A stretch of 64,000 nucleotides of DNA from an uncultured Flavobacteriales bacterium. Its GTDB lineage: Bacteria; Bacteroidota; Bacteroidia; Flavobacteriales; Crocinitomicaceae. The DNA lies in contig CAMLFH010000003.1 in NCBI GenBank assembly GCA_946479285.1, forward strand, positions 124,001 to 188,000, in the 5' to 3' direction. A model generated the notes under the pieces. The model saw only the letters and a list, made by a program, of their open reading frames with translations, was not told the DNA's origin and did not search any database. Both the position numbers and the translations under genes were made by a program. Below are positions 17,986 through 26,273 of the stretch, in pieces; the first letter of the stretch is position 1; each line of letters starts with the position of its first letter.

Positions 17986-19356
17986 ATGGTTTTTCGTCAT
18001 ATACTTTTCAGTTTCACATTTCTTTTCACTGGAATAGTTTCAGGTCAGCAATCGGATTCTGTTGCCATCCGTAAATTCTTCGACGAAGCATTGATACGTG
18101 GAAAATCCCACGAAGACCTGCGTTCGCTTTGCAAAGGGATTGGTGCACGGCTTTCCGGTTCTGCTCAGGCCCAGATGGCTGTGGAATGGGGAAAACGAAA
18201 AATGGAAGCATACGGTTTCGATAAAATCTACCTGCAGCCGATCATGGTTCCGCACTGGGAAAGAGGAAACAAAGAAGTAGCCTGGATGCAAAGCGGCAAC
18301 GGAGAAGTTTTTCCTGTTGACGTATTAGCGTTAGGCGGTTCAATCGGCACAAACGGAACGTTGAAAGCAGAAGTGATCGAATTCAAATCATTGGAAGACC
18401 TGAAAAAAGCATCGAAAGCCAGCGTGCAGGGAAAAATCGTATTCCTGAACCAGGCAATGAATCCGTCTGATATTATGACCTTTAAAGCTTATGGCGGCTG
18501 CTACGGCATTCGCGGACAAGGCGCTGTTGAAAGTTCAAAATTGGGAGCTGTTGGAGTGGTGATACGATCATTGGCTTTGCCTGACGATCATTTTCCGCAC
18601 ACAGGTTCCATGTATTATGAAGATGGAGTTGCTAAAATTCCTGCCGGAGCGCTTTCCACCATTTCATCCAATGAATTATCAAAAGCACTTGCAAAAGGAA
18701 AAGTAAACCTGATCCTGGAAATGGATTGCCGCGATTTCCCCGATGAGCCTTCTTTCAACGTGATGGGAGAATTGAGAGGAAGTGAAAAACCGGATGAGAT
18801 CATTACTATCGGCGGACATTTGGATTCCTGGGATGCCGGAGAAGGTGCACACGACGATGGTGCCGGAATTATCCATTGTTTGGAAGCTTTACGCATTTTG
18901 AAAGCTGCAGGAGTGAAACCAAAACATACCATTCGCGTGGTTTTCTTTATGAACGAAGAAAACGGAAACAAAGGCGGGATCAATTATGCCGAATGGGCGA
19001 AAAAAGAAAACAAAAAACACATTGCAGCAGTTGAAAGTGATCGCGGCGGATTTAGTCCGGATGGCTTTGAATGCGATGGGAATGAATCATATATCCAATT
19101 AATCAAAAGTTTCGTACCACTGCTAAAACCATACGATCTGCACCATTTTGAAGCCGGTTATGGCGGAGTGGATATCAGTCCGCTGAAAAAATCCTATGAA
19201 GGAATTCCACTCTTCGGTTTTGTTCCGGATTCTCAGCGTTATTTTGACTTTCACCATGCAGCAAGCGATGTCTTTGAGAGTGTCAACAAGCGCGAACTCG
19301 AATTAGGCTGCGCAAGTATGGCTGCTTTTGTATATTTGTTAGATAAATCCTTGTAA
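17986..19356 (+). CDS. M28 family zinc aminopeptidase with PA domain
   Basis: 456 aa exported peptidase. ATG 17986 is preferred over the TTG two codons upstream because it opens directly into the signal peptide (MVFRHILFSFTFLFTGIVSG then Q). A protease-associated insert occupies about 110-250. The metal-binding core follows: GGHLDSWD (H278), HDDGAG (D290), MNEENGNKG (catalytic and metal glutamates), ESDRGG and a final DFHHAASD histidine. All the usual M28 di-zinc ligands appear present. Family members remove N-terminal residues from peptides in the periplasm or outside the cell, for nutrition or turnover. The next gene begins 2 nt after the stop, so the two are probably cotranscribed. Confidence 0.88.
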   Translation: MVFRHILFSFTFLFTGIVSGQQSDSVAIRKFFDEALIRGKSHEDLRSLCKGIGARLSGSAQAQMAVEWGKRKMEAYGFDKIYLQPIMVPHWERGNKEVAWMQSGNGEVFPVDVLALGGSIGTNGTLKAEVIEFKSLEDLKKASKASVQGKIVFLNQAMNPSDIMTFKAYGGCYGIRGQGAVESSKLGAVGVVIRSLALPDDHFPHTGSMYYEDGVAKIPAGALSTISSNELSKALAKGKVNLILEMDCRDFPDEPSFNVMGELRGSEKPDEIITIGGHLDSWDAGEGAHDDGAGIIHCLEALRILKAAGVKPKHTIRVVFFMNEENGNKGGINYAEWAKKENKKHIAAVESDRGGFSPDGFECDGNESYIQLIKSFVPLLKPYDLHHFEAGYGGVDISPLKKSYEGIPLFGFVPDSQRYFDFHHAASDVFESVNKRELELGCASMAAFVYLLDKSL

Positions 19357-19358
19357 TT

Positions 19359-19913
19359 ATGAGCGAACAGAATCCATTCAGCGGAAGACCAAACCCGGAA
19401 TTTGCACCCGCTTATGCCAAATATTATTTTGAACGCACATTAGGTCAGGAGGATTTACTTGCCGCTTTAGAGAAAGATTTGAACGACACTGCAAACTTCA
19501 TAGCAACTCTTCCCGAATCAAAAGCAGATTTTCAATATGCTGATGACAAATGGACGCTAAAAGGTGTGATCCTTCACTTTATTGAAACTGAACGCATTTT
19601 CCAGTACCGGGCACTTCGTTTTTCACGGAAAGACAAAACTCCATTGGATGGATTTGATGAAGACCAGTATGTACAGCACAATAATTACGACCAGCGCACG
19701 CTGGAAGATTTACGACTGGAATTTACAGATGTTCGTAAAGCAAGTATTTCCCTGTTCAAAGGAATGAACACTCCGATGCTGGATTTCGTGGGAACAGCAA
19801 ACAACACACCGAATACGGCGCGAAACCTGGGCTGGATCACGATCGGACATACGATTCATCATTGCAACATCATCAAAGAACGGTATCTCGTAGACACAGA
19901 CGAAGCGTTTTAG
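19359..19913 (+). CDS. DinB-like four-helix metal-binding protein
   Basis: 184 aa, no signal peptide. The segment DKWTLKGVILHFIETERIF and the C-terminal GHTIHHCNIIKERYL supply the three histidines expected of the DinB/YfiT-like fold. These proteins are four-helix bundles that bind a divalent metal and, in some members, transfer thiols such as bacillithiol. The substrate here is unknown. It starts 2 nt after the stop of the M28 peptidase gene and is followed directly by a GC-rich palindrome that could terminate the pair. Confidence 0.82.
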   Translation: MSEQNPFSGRPNPEFAPAYAKYYFERTLGQEDLLAALEKDLNDTANFIATLPESKADFQYADDKWTLKGVILHFIETERIFQYRALRFSRKDKTPLDGFDEDQYVQHNNYDQRTLEDLRLEFTDVRKASISLFKGMNTPMLDFVGTANNTPNTARNLGWITIGHTIHHCNIIKERYLVDTDEAF

Positions 19914-19916
19914 AAT

Positions 19917-19954
19917 AAAACGTAGGGGCGCGATTAATCGCGCCCCTACGTTTT
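19917..19954. repeat. 38-bp perfect palindrome, GC-rich core copy 1
   Basis: A perfect inverted repeat centred at 19935/19936. The 28-bp core has arms GTAGGGGCGCG around an ATTAAT-centred middle and is flanked by AAAAC and GTTTT. The same core occurs at 32152-32179 with different, also self-complementary, flanks. It lies 4 bp after the stop of the DinB-like gene and can fold into a strong hairpin followed by TTTT, so it may also act as a terminator. Confidence 0.9.
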
Positions 19955-20001
19955 CAAATATTCAATCTGTTCATTTCTTGGTTAATTAATTTTCATTACA
20001 A

Positions 20002-20034
20002 ATTGGTAATATAGGTGGAATACTGCTAAATTTG
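20002..20034 (+). promoter_or_regulatory. Bacteroidota-type promoter of the acyltransferase gene
   Basis: TTG at 20003-20005, a spacer of 21 bp, then TAAATTTG at 20027-20034, which matches the Bacteroidota primary-sigma -7 consensus TAnnTTTG. It leaves a leader of about 45 nt before the ATG at 20087. Assigned by pattern only. Confidence 0.5.
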
Positions 20035-20086
20035 CACTCTCAACTGTTAATCAGCGATTAGAATGATTAATGGAAAATGAACAAGT

Positions 20087-21355
20087 ATGGCAGATATTTT
20101 TGATAAAATTGAACGTAATCGTGGTCCTATCGGACAGTATTCTAAAGGAGTTCACGGTTATTTCACCTTTCCAAAGTTAGAAGGTGAATTAGGCAACAAA
20201 ATGATTTTCCGCGGAAAAGAGTGTTTGGTTTGGTCTTTGAACAATTACCTTGGATTGGCAAATCACCCGGAAGTTCGTAAAGCTGATGCTGATGCAGCTG
20301 CGCAATACGGTTTGGCTTACCCGATGGGAGCTCGTATGATGACCGGTCAGACAAGTGAGCACGAAAAATTGGAAAACGAGTTGGCTGAATTCATGGGGAT
20401 GGAAGATTGTATCCTTTTGAACTTTGGATACCAGGGAATGGTTTCTGCTATCGACTGTTTAGTTGACCGAAGCGATATTATCGTATATGACTCTGAAGCA
20501 CATGCCTGTATTTTGGATGGTATGCGTTTACACACAGGTAAGCGTTTCGTATTCCAGCACAATGACATGGAAAGCTTCGATAAGCAAATGAGAAATGCTA
20601 CCCGTTTGGCTGAAACTACAGGCGGAGGTATTTTGGTTATCACGGAAGGAGTTTTCGGAATGGCTGGTGACCAGGGAAGATTGAAAGATATTATTGAATT
20701 CCGTAAATCCGGGAAATACGACTTCCGTTTATTTGTTGACGATGCTCACGGATTCGGAACATTGGGTGAAACAGGACAAGGTGCCGGTGAAGCTCAGGGA
20801 GTTCAAAACGAAATCGATGTCTTGTTCGGTACGTTTGCAAAATCTATGTCATCTATCGGTGGATTTATTTGTGCAAAAGAATCAATCGTTGAATTCTTCC
20901 GTTACAACATGCGTTCGCAAATGTTTGCAAAAGCATTGCCTATCACCATCACAATTGGTGCTCGTAAGCGTTTGGAGTTGTTGCGTACACGTCCTGAATT
21001 GAAAGCTAAATTATGGGAAATCGCTGACGCACTTCAATCCGGATTCAAAAATGCAGGATTTGATATAGGTGATTCAAACTCTCCGGTAACTCCGGTTTTC
21101 ATGAAAGGAAACCTGGCAGAAGCTACGAATTTGACATTCGATTTGCGTGAAAACTACAATATCTTCTGTTCAATCGTTATTTACCCGGTTGTTCCCAAAG
21201 ATGTGATCATGTTGCGTATTATACCAACTGCAGCACACACTTTAGAAGATGTAAACTATACCATCGAAACGTTTAAAAAATTGAAAGATAAATTAGACGC
21301 CGGTGCTTATAAAGCAGACGAATTAGCAACTGTTGAAGTAGATCGTAAAAAGTAA
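20087..21355 (+). CDS. Serine palmitoyltransferase-like alpha-oxoamine synthase
   Basis: 422 aa cytosolic PLP enzyme of the alpha-oxoamine synthase family, which condenses an amino acid with an acyl-CoA or acyl-ACP and releases CO2. It shows SLNNYLGLANHP near the N-terminus, SEAHACILDGMRL, VDDAHGFGTLGETG (PLP-binding Asp and His) and FGTFAKSMSSIGG with the Schiff-base lysine at K252. The N-terminus (MADIFDKIERNRGPIGQY) and overall length fit the Bacteroidota serine palmitoyltransferase that starts sphingolipid synthesis. Gliding Bacteroidota use a close relative to condense cysteate for sulfonolipids, and glycine C-acetyltransferase is a further relative, so the amino acid substrate is uncertain. 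It has its own promoter and terminator. Confidence 0.8.
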   Translation: MADIFDKIERNRGPIGQYSKGVHGYFTFPKLEGELGNKMIFRGKECLVWSLNNYLGLANHPEVRKADADAAAQYGLAYPMGARMMTGQTSEHEKLENELAEFMGMEDCILLNFGYQGMVSAIDCLVDRSDIIVYDSEAHACILDGMRLHTGKRFVFQHNDMESFDKQMRNATRLAETTGGGILVITEGVFGMAGDQGRLKDIIEFRKSGKYDFRLFVDDAHGFGTLGETGQGAGEAQGVQNEIDVLFGTFAKSMSSIGGFICAKESIVEFFRYNMRSQMFAKALPITITIGARKRLELLRTRPELKAKLWEIADALQSGFKNAGFDIGDSNSPVTPVFMKGNLAEATNLTFDLRENYNIFCSIVIYPVVPKDVIMLRIIPTAAHTLEDVNYTIETFKKLKDKLDAGAYKADELATVEVDRKK

Positions 21356-21381
21356 GAAGAAAAAGCAAAGCTTTTGAAGAC
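21347..21381 (+). repeat. 35-bp direct repeat, copy 1
   Basis: A purine-rich block that begins in the last two codons of the acyltransferase gene and runs past its TAA. It matches 26265-26299 at 34 of 35 positions, and the second copy also straddles a stop codon. The flanking DNA is unrelated. Confidence 0.85.
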
Positions 21382-21716
21382 GAAAATTGCTTTTATAAAG
21401 CATTAGTTTGAGGTAAGCATTGCTTTCGATTCAATACGTCAGCCACAGCTGACAATAACAAGATTGAAGCCCTGATATATTATCGGGGCTTTTTTGTTTC
21501 CTTTTCAGCCAGAATACAATCTAAACTCGCGAAGGGCTAAACAATCCAAATCATTCTGCGTTCCTGTTCAAATAAAGCGACTGATAAGTCTGCTTTACTT
21601 CAAAGGGAGATATTTTCCTTTTTCAACTAACATTCCCCGTGAATTACGAACAATTCAATAACAAATCTACCCAGACAATTAAAGAATCAGTATATTCACT
21701 TTATTAAAACCAGACT
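21356..21716. other. 361-bp gene-free spacer
   Basis: No coding frame was seen. It contains most of the 35-bp repeat copy, a small inverted repeat GTCAGC-CACA-GCTGAC at 21439-21454, a rho-independent terminator near 21468, and about 220 bp of plain AT-rich sequence that must hold the promoter of the downstream kinase. No clear TAnnTTTG element was found. Confidence 0.6.
21468..21496 (+). terminator. Rho-independent terminator of the acyltransferase gene
   Basis: Stem AGCCCTGATA pairing with TATCGGGGCT (one G-T pair) around a three-base loop, followed by a run of T residues. It lies about 110 bp after the stop codon. Confidence 0.8.
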
Positions 21717-22955
21717 ATGCTTAAACTGCTTCAAAGTGTGTTCTATCCAAAGTTCACTAATGAAACTAATTCCGAAGATCTAACCAAATTAACGCTTGCT
21801 TACCGCATGTCATTATTCCTGGGAATAGCGATAGGAATACTCAGCATTGTACTTTTCATTTATTTCCACATTGCGGTTGCATCCATCACCCTCATTGCTT
21901 TTTTCACCATCCTTGTTGCCACGATCTATATTTATAGAACAGGAAAATTCCGCGTCCCAACGATCATCTTCAGCCTGACTGGTGCTGTATCCTGTGCAAT
22001 TCCACTTTTTTTGCTCGATAATCAGCCTCATTTTTTAAACAGCCTTTGGATGACGATCAATATTCTTTTTGCCTTTATCGTCATTGGAGCAAGGTGGGGA
22101 ATTGGATTAACTGTTTTTCATGCGATCTGCCAATCAGTCTATTACTATTATTTTTTGGACGAGCAGATGGAAATCATGCGGAACCTGACTCACGAACAAC
22201 TCATCGCAACGGTCGTTAACTGTATCATTTGTTTCCTGATCATCGGTTACCTGGGTTGGGAAAACATCCGGACCAATGAGGTTGGAAGGAAAAAACTAAA
22301 CGAAGCACAAGAGGTATTACAGGTTCAATACAACATCATTTCCAAGCAAAACGAAGAGAAAACAGTGATGCTGAAAGAGATTCACCACCGCGTGAAAAAT
22401 AACCTCCAGATCATTACCAGTTTGCTCAGACTTCAATCCAGGGAGCTCGAAAACCCGGAGGCAATTGCCAAATTCAAAGATGCAACCCACCGGGTGATCG
22501 CCATGTCCATGATTCACGAAAAAATGTATCAGAGCGATCATCTTTCCACTTTACACCTGCGCGAATACCTGCATGACCTTTCTTCCGATTTGGTGTCGTC
22601 TTACCAATCCGGTTATCCGGTAAGCCTCAAAATAGAATGCGATATCGACTCCATCGGCTTACGATCCATTGTACCAATCGCATTGATTCTGAACGAATTG
22701 ATCTCAAACTCTTTGAAATACGCTTTCGACGACTACGATAATTGCCTCATCTCCATTTCATTCATGCATCACCAGGGAAAAAAATGCAAATTGATCTACA
22801 AAGACAGCGGAACCTGGAAAGCCCCATCCAGACAGGGTTCTTTCGGATTAGACCTCATCGAATCTCTAACAGACCAGCTGGAAGGAACCATGGAATTGAA
22901 AACGTATCCGGAAACTATTTTCGACATTACGTTTAGTCCACAGGAAGACCAGTGA
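21717..22955 (+). CDS. Membrane sensor histidine kinase, HisKA_2 family
   Basis: 412 aa. About six hydrophobic segments fill residues 30-190 (for example GIAIGILSIVLFIYFHIAV and CIICFLIIGYLGWENI), followed by a short coiled coil and a transmitter. EIHHRVKNNLQIITSLLRLQ is the HisKA_2 dimerisation and phosphoacceptor motif (H223/H224). An HATPase_c domain follows with the N-box region LILNELISNSLKYAF and a G-box near GSFGLDLIESL. There is no extracellular sensor domain, so it probably senses the membrane or a small hydrophobic signal. No response regulator gene is adjacent, making it an orphan kinase. Confidence 0.87.
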   Translation: MLKLLQSVFYPKFTNETNSEDLTKLTLAYRMSLFLGIAIGILSIVLFIYFHIAVASITLIAFFTILVATIYIYRTGKFRVPTIIFSLTGAVSCAIPLFLLDNQPHFLNSLWMTINILFAFIVIGARWGIGLTVFHAICQSVYYYYFLDEQMEIMRNLTHEQLIATVVNCIICFLIIGYLGWENIRTNEVGRKKLNEAQEVLQVQYNIISKQNEEKTVMLKEIHHRVKNNLQIITSLLRLQSRELENPEAIAKFKDATHRVIAMSMIHEKMYQSDHLSTLHLREYLHDLSSDLVSSYQSGYPVSLKIECDIDSIGLRSIVPIALILNELISNSLKYAFDDYDNCLISISFMHHQGKKCKLIYKDSGTWKAPSRQGSFGLDLIESLTDQLEGTMELKTYPETIFDITFSPQEDQ

Positions 22956-22958
22956 TAA

Positions 22959-23585
22959 TTATTTAATTCTCAAAATCTCCTGTACTGCTGAAGAAACGTA
23001 CTCCACTCCTATTGCAATCACTATAAATCCGATTATTCGGGAAATTGCATTGATGCCTGAAGCTCCGAGGGCTTTTACAATGAAGTGCGAGGTCCGTAAA
23101 ATCAGGTAAATCACCAGGCAGACAGCAATTATAGCACAAACCGAAAACAAATGCTGCTCTTGTTTGTCGAATGATTGATTGTAAGTAATCAATAGGGAAA
23201 TAGAACCCGGACCGGCCAGCATAGGAATTGCCAAAGGAGTTAGCGATACCTCCGAACGTGTTTCCATATCGGCCTGAACACTGGCTTTCTTCATACCTTT
23301 GTGCTTGGTGAAAGAGCCTGTAAGCAACGCAAAACCGGAAGTTGCTATAATCAATCCGCCGGCAACACGCAGCGAATTAATGCTTATTCCAAAGAAATTC
23401 AAGACGTATTTCCCTGCAAAAAAAGAGATTAGAAGAATAATACACACATTCACTGAGGTCCAGAAAGAGGTCTTGTCCCGATGATGTTTTGTATCATCTT
23501 TGGTCAACCCAACAAAAACGGGAACCGTTCCCAAAGGATTCAAAACTGAGAATAAAGCGGCAAAAACACTGATGAAAATTTCCAT
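22959..23585 (-). CDS. MarC family integral membrane protein
   Basis: 208 aa with six predicted membrane segments. ATG 23585 is chosen because it opens at MEIFISVFAALFSVLNPLGTVPVF, the family's conserved start; the four codons upstream from a TTG are dispensable. Other family signatures are the NPLGTVPVF motif and the LTPLAIPMLAGPGSISLLI segment in the second half. MarC proteins (UPF0056) are inner-membrane proteins of unsettled function, once linked to antibiotic resistance and proposed as amino acid transporters. It converges on the kinase gene with only 3 nt between the stops. Confidence 0.87.
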   Translation of the reverse strand: MEIFISVFAALFSVLNPLGTVPVFVGLTKDDTKHHRDKTSFWTSVNVCIILLISFFAGKYVLNFFGISINSLRVAGGLIIATSGFALLTGSFTKHKGMKKASVQADMETRSEVSLTPLAIPMLAGPGSISLLITYNQSFDKQEQHLFSVCAIIAVCLVIYLILRTSHFIVKALGASGINAISRIIGFIVIAIGVEYVSSAVQEILRIK

Positions 23586-23630
23586 TTTTTTGCGCAAAAT
23601 TCCCCATATTCCGGTGCATGGACGTTAGGT

Positions 23631-23656
23631 GAATGTTAATTGTTAATTATGAATGT
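23631..23656. repeat. Word-repeat intergenic segment (TTAATT word)
   Basis: The self-complementary word TTAATT recurs in the spacer between divergent marC and the methyltransferase gene, with a related ATGAATGTAATT variant. It is one of several spacers in this window built from one short word and its complement. Confidence 0.4.
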
Positions 23657-23691
23657 AATTCAAATGACTATTTTCGTAAAAACACATTAAA

Positions 23692-24351
23692 ATGGAGAAA
23701 GATCAGCTAAAAGCACTTGCTTCGCAGTTAAGTCATCCTTCCGGTGATCATGGCAATGAAATTGCACAAATGATGCATGCAACCAATATCGGGATGACAA
23801 AAAATGCCATCGCCAACCTGAATCTCACTTCCAATGATTCTGTTTTGGAATTAGGCCATGGGAATGCCGGTCACTTGGAATTTCTCTTTTCTCAATGCCA
23901 AAACATTCACTATACCGGCCTGGAAATCTCAACACTGATGAACCAGGAGGCTCAGCTTGCTAATAAATCCTTTGTTGATTCCGGAAAAGCGTCTTTTGTT
24001 TTATATGACGGAACACTATTTCCTTTTGCTGCTGATTCCTTCAATAAATGTTTCACCGTGAATACTTTGTATTTCTGGCAAAATCCGCTGGAGCTGCTTG
24101 CAGAACTGTCGCGGGTTTTGAAGCCAAAAGCTCTTTTCTCCCTAACTTTTGCTCACCGGAATTTCATGGAAACACTGCCTTTCACACCTTTCGGATTTAC
24201 CTTATACAATCCGGATGAAGTAATGAAGTTAGTAGCACAAAGTTCCTTTGTGCTGGATCAGGAAGATTCACAGCTGGAAACTGTTCTAACCAAAGAAGGC
24301 CAGCCGGTAGAACGTCAATTTTCTACTTTGGTATTGAAGAATAACAAATAA
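23692..24351 (+). CDS. Class I SAM-dependent methyltransferase
   Basis: 219 aa, cytosolic. The Rossmann core includes VLELGHGNAGHLEFLF (motif I, SAM-binding glycines), YTGLEIS (motif II acidic residue at the strand end), SFVLYDGTLFPFAADSFNKCFTVNTLYFW (post-I and motif III area) and an RVLKPKALFSLTF strand. The organisation is that of the methyltransferase type 11 family, which acts on small molecules such as quinones or sterol-like lipids. The substrate cannot be assigned. It runs in the same direction as the OsmC gene 32 bp downstream. Confidence 0.82.
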   Translation: MEKDQLKALASQLSHPSGDHGNEIAQMMHATNIGMTKNAIANLNLTSNDSVLELGHGNAGHLEFLFSQCQNIHYTGLEISTLMNQEAQLANKSFVDSGKASFVLYDGTLFPFAADSFNKCFTVNTLYFWQNPLELLAELSRVLKPKALFSLTFAHRNFMETLPFTPFGFTLYNPDEVMKLVAQSSFVLDQEDSQLETVLTKEGQPVERQFSTLVLKNNK

Positions 24352-24379
24352 TTTGAACTTTTAAACTCTTTGAACTTTT
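24352..24379 (+). repeat. Direct repeat of TTTGAACTTTT
   Basis: Two copies of TTTGAACTTTT at 24352-24362 and 24369-24379 fill nearly all of the 32-bp spacer between the methyltransferase stop and the OsmC start. The same word family, in both orientations, fills the spacer at 37186-37257. Confidence 0.7.
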
Positions 24380-24383
24380 CATT

Positions 24384-24854
24384 ATGAAAGAACATACCTA
24401 CAAATCAACGATCCTTTGGACCGGCAATAAAGGAACCGGAACTTCCGATTATGCTTCATACGGAAGAGAATTTACGCTTCAAATCGATGATAAACCCGAC
24501 TTGCTTTGTTCTGCAGACGTCCCTTTTCGCGGTGATAAAACCAAACACAATCCGGAAGACTTCTTTTTGGCATCGCTTTCAAGCTGTCACATGCTTTGGT
24601 TTTTCCATTTATGTGCCGATGCAGGAATTCAGGTGATTGAATATACAGACAAACCGATTGGAAAGATGATCCAGGACCCGGCTGGCGGTCGTTTTACATC
24701 CGTGATTCTTCGACCCGAAGTGGTAATCACAGATTCTTCCAGGATCGAACTTGCCAACAGCCTGCACCACGAAGCCAATAAACAATGTTTCATAGCGAAT
24801 TCGTGTAATTTCCCGATTGATCACGAACCAACTTGTACTGCAAAAGATTCCTGA
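24384..24854 (+). CDS. OsmC family peroxiredoxin-like protein
   Basis: 156 aa. It has the family's two redox cysteines: one in LASLSSCHMLWFFHLC after the conserved N-P-E-D-F-F-L-A segment, the other in HHEANKQCFIANSCNFPI near the C-terminus. OsmC/Ohr proteins reduce organic hydroperoxides in the cytosol using a thiol pair. The sequence groups with the short OsmC-like branch common in Bacteroidota rather than clearly with Ohr. It may be cotranscribed with the methyltransferase upstream and HPP downstream. Confidence 0.85.
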   Translation: MKEHTYKSTILWTGNKGTGTSDYASYGREFTLQIDDKPDLLCSADVPFRGDKTKHNPEDFFLASLSSCHMLWFFHLCADAGIQVIEYTDKPIGKMIQDPAGGRFTSVILRPEVVITDSSRIELANSLHHEANKQCFIANSCNFPIDHEPTCTAKDS

Positions 24855-24928
24855 TATTCAATGACCAACCTTTTATCGGACGTAAAAACGCAATATTACG
24901 TCAACCTGTAAAAATTCGGAAAAAGCAG

Positions 24929-25546
24929 ATGCAAAAAAAAAGAAACAAATCCATTCGAAAAGTGCGCTATGTGCTTTACAAAGAAACACTTGTTGATTTC
25001 AAAGAGCATATCTGGACCTTCATCGGTTCCTTTTTCGGGATCGGATTAATTGCCTTTACGCAGTCCTTGTCTCTCGACAAACTATCGAACATTTTCCTGA
25101 TCGGATCTTTTGGGGCCAGCAGTGTATTGATCTATGGAGCCATTCAAAGTCCGCTTGCACAGCCGCGAAACCTGGTTGGTGGTCATGTCATCTCAGCCTT
25201 CATAGGAGTGTGTGTATTCAAACTGGTTCCAGATCCTGTCTGGATTTCAGCTCCGCTTGCCGTAAGTCTTTCAATCGTTGCCATGCAAATGACCAAAACA
25301 CTCCATCCGCCCGGAGGAGCAACCGCATTGATTGCCGTGATCGGAATTCCAAAAATCAAAGCACTTGGATTTATGTACGTCTTATCTCCTGTTCTATCCG
25401 GAGTAATGATCTTGCTTTTAGTGGCAGTCATCACCAATAATTTGACAAAAAACCGGTCTTATCCGACCAACAGCAGGTTAACAAAATTCATCAAACCCCG
25501 GAAAATACGATTAAGAGATGTCACAAAAAACAGAAAGAGTTTGTAA
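24929..25546 (+). CDS. HPP family membrane protein
   Basis: 205 aa from ATG 24929. An in-frame ATG lies 32 codons further upstream at 24833, but that part overlaps the OsmC coding end and is not family-like. Four to five membrane segments are visible. The name-giving TLHPPGGATALIAV motif is present at about residue 130, with SFGASSVLIYGAIQSPLAQPRNLVGGHV before it. HPP proteins are implicated in nitrite transport in cyanobacteria and plastids, but most bacterial members are uncharacterised. The C-terminal tail is basic and overlaps the next gene by 29 nt. Confidence 0.85.
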   Translation: MQKKRNKSIRKVRYVLYKETLVDFKEHIWTFIGSFFGIGLIAFTQSLSLDKLSNIFLIGSFGASSVLIYGAIQSPLAQPRNLVGGHVISAFIGVCVFKLVPDPVWISAPLAVSLSIVAMQMTKTLHPPGGATALIAVIGIPKIKALGFMYVLSPVLSGVMILLLVAVITNNLTKNRSYPTNSRLTKFIKPRKIRLRDVTKNRKSL

Positions 25547-25805
25547 GAAAGGACACCATTACTCTAAGAGTTCGGATTGTCCGACCTGTCCTATTTGCGA
25601 GGAAGAAAAAAAATCTGAGGCAGGAATCTTTGCCCTTCTTTCAGCCCCGGCGCAGAGAGCAATGGAGAATAACAACATCTATTCTTTGGAGCAACTTGTC
25701 TCTTACAGCGAAAAAGAAATTCTGAAATTTCACGGATTGGGAAAAGCCTCGCTTCCAACGCTGAGAAAACTCTTAAGCGACCAGGGACTTTCTTTCAAGG
25801 CATAA
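25518..25805 (+). CDS. Small zinc-ribbon plus RNA polymerase alpha-CTD-like protein
   Basis: 95 aa. Residues 9-30 hold CKKGHHYSKSSDCPTCPICE, with five Cys/His candidates for a zinc knuckle. Residues 40-92 (LLSAPAQRAMENNNIYSLEQ, then KFHGLGKASLPTLRKLL) match the helix-hairpin-helix fold of the RNA polymerase alpha C-terminal domain, which contacts DNA UP-elements and regulators. The full alpha subunit is not nearby, so this is a free-standing copy of that module. It begins inside the HPP gene (29-nt overlap, different frame). The function is unknown; DNA binding is inferred from the fold. Confidence 0.8.
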   Translation: MSQKTERVCKKGHHYSKSSDCPTCPICEEEKKSEAGIFALLSAPAQRAMENNNIYSLEQLVSYSEKEILKFHGLGKASLPTLRKLLSDQGLSFKA

Positions 25806-25823
25806 TTGAATTATATTTATCAT

Positions 25824-25904
25824 TAAAAGACTAATAGACAAAAGAGTCAAGACATAAGACTTGAATCTGTCTTTGGTCTTATGTATAACGTATTTAGTCT
25901 TTTA
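25824..25904. repeat. Nested inverted repeat built from AAGAC/GTCTT words
   Basis: Outer arms TAAAAGACTAA (25824-25834) and TTAGTCTTTTA (25894-25904), inner arms ACATAAGAC (25852-25860) and GTCTTATGT (25876-25884), with further AGAC words between. The right arm ends 3 bp before the ATG of the DUF1801 gene, so folding could affect its translation. Confidence 0.7.
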
Positions 25905-25907
25905 GAT

Positions 25908-26273
25908 ATGAAAACTTTTGCCAACGTCGATGAATACATCAATGATTTTGAGGGGGAAACGCAAAAACGCTTAACTCAAACCCGTAAACTTGTTCAGGAA
26001 GCTGCTCCGGAAGCTGTGGAATCCATTTCTTACGGAATGCCTGCGTATAAAGTTCATGGAAAACCGTTGGTTTATTTCGGCGGATACAAGTCTCACATTG
26101 GTTTTTACGCCACACCAACAGGACACAAAGCGTTCGAAAAAGAACTTTCTAAGTACAAACAAGGGAAAGGATCGGTGCAATTCCCGTTGGATGAGCCGCT
26201 TCCTTCCAAACTCATTACTGAAATCGTTCTGTTCCGCCTGGCTGAGAACCAATCCAAGTACGGAAAAAAGTAA
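25908..26273 (+). CDS. DUF1801 / YdhG-like small protein
   Basis: 121 aa from ATG 25908. The upstream in-frame ATG at 25881 lies inside the inverted repeat. The sequence FANVDEYINDFEGETQKRL, ESISYGMPAYKVHGKPLVYF and HIGFYATPTGHKAFEKEL is the typical DUF1801 pattern, shared with YdhG and the frataxin-like iron chaperone of Bacillus. Members are small cytosolic proteins; an iron-binding role is shown only for a few. A 35-bp repeat overlaps its stop codon. Confidence 0.82.
   Translation: MKTFANVDEYINDFEGETQKRLTQTRKLVQEAAPEAVESISYGMPAYKVHGKPLVYFGGYKSHIGFYATPTGHKAFEKELSKYKQGKGSVQFPLDEPLPSKLITEIVLFRLAENQSKYGKK

Noticed and set aside
18615..18983. Antisense frame within the M28 peptidase
   Set aside because: Opposite strand of a well-supported zinc peptidase with all metal ligands; no independent motifs.
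24833..24928. Longer HPP start
   Set aside because: It overlaps the end of the OsmC gene and adds residues unlike the family; ATG 24929 gives a normal basic N-terminus.
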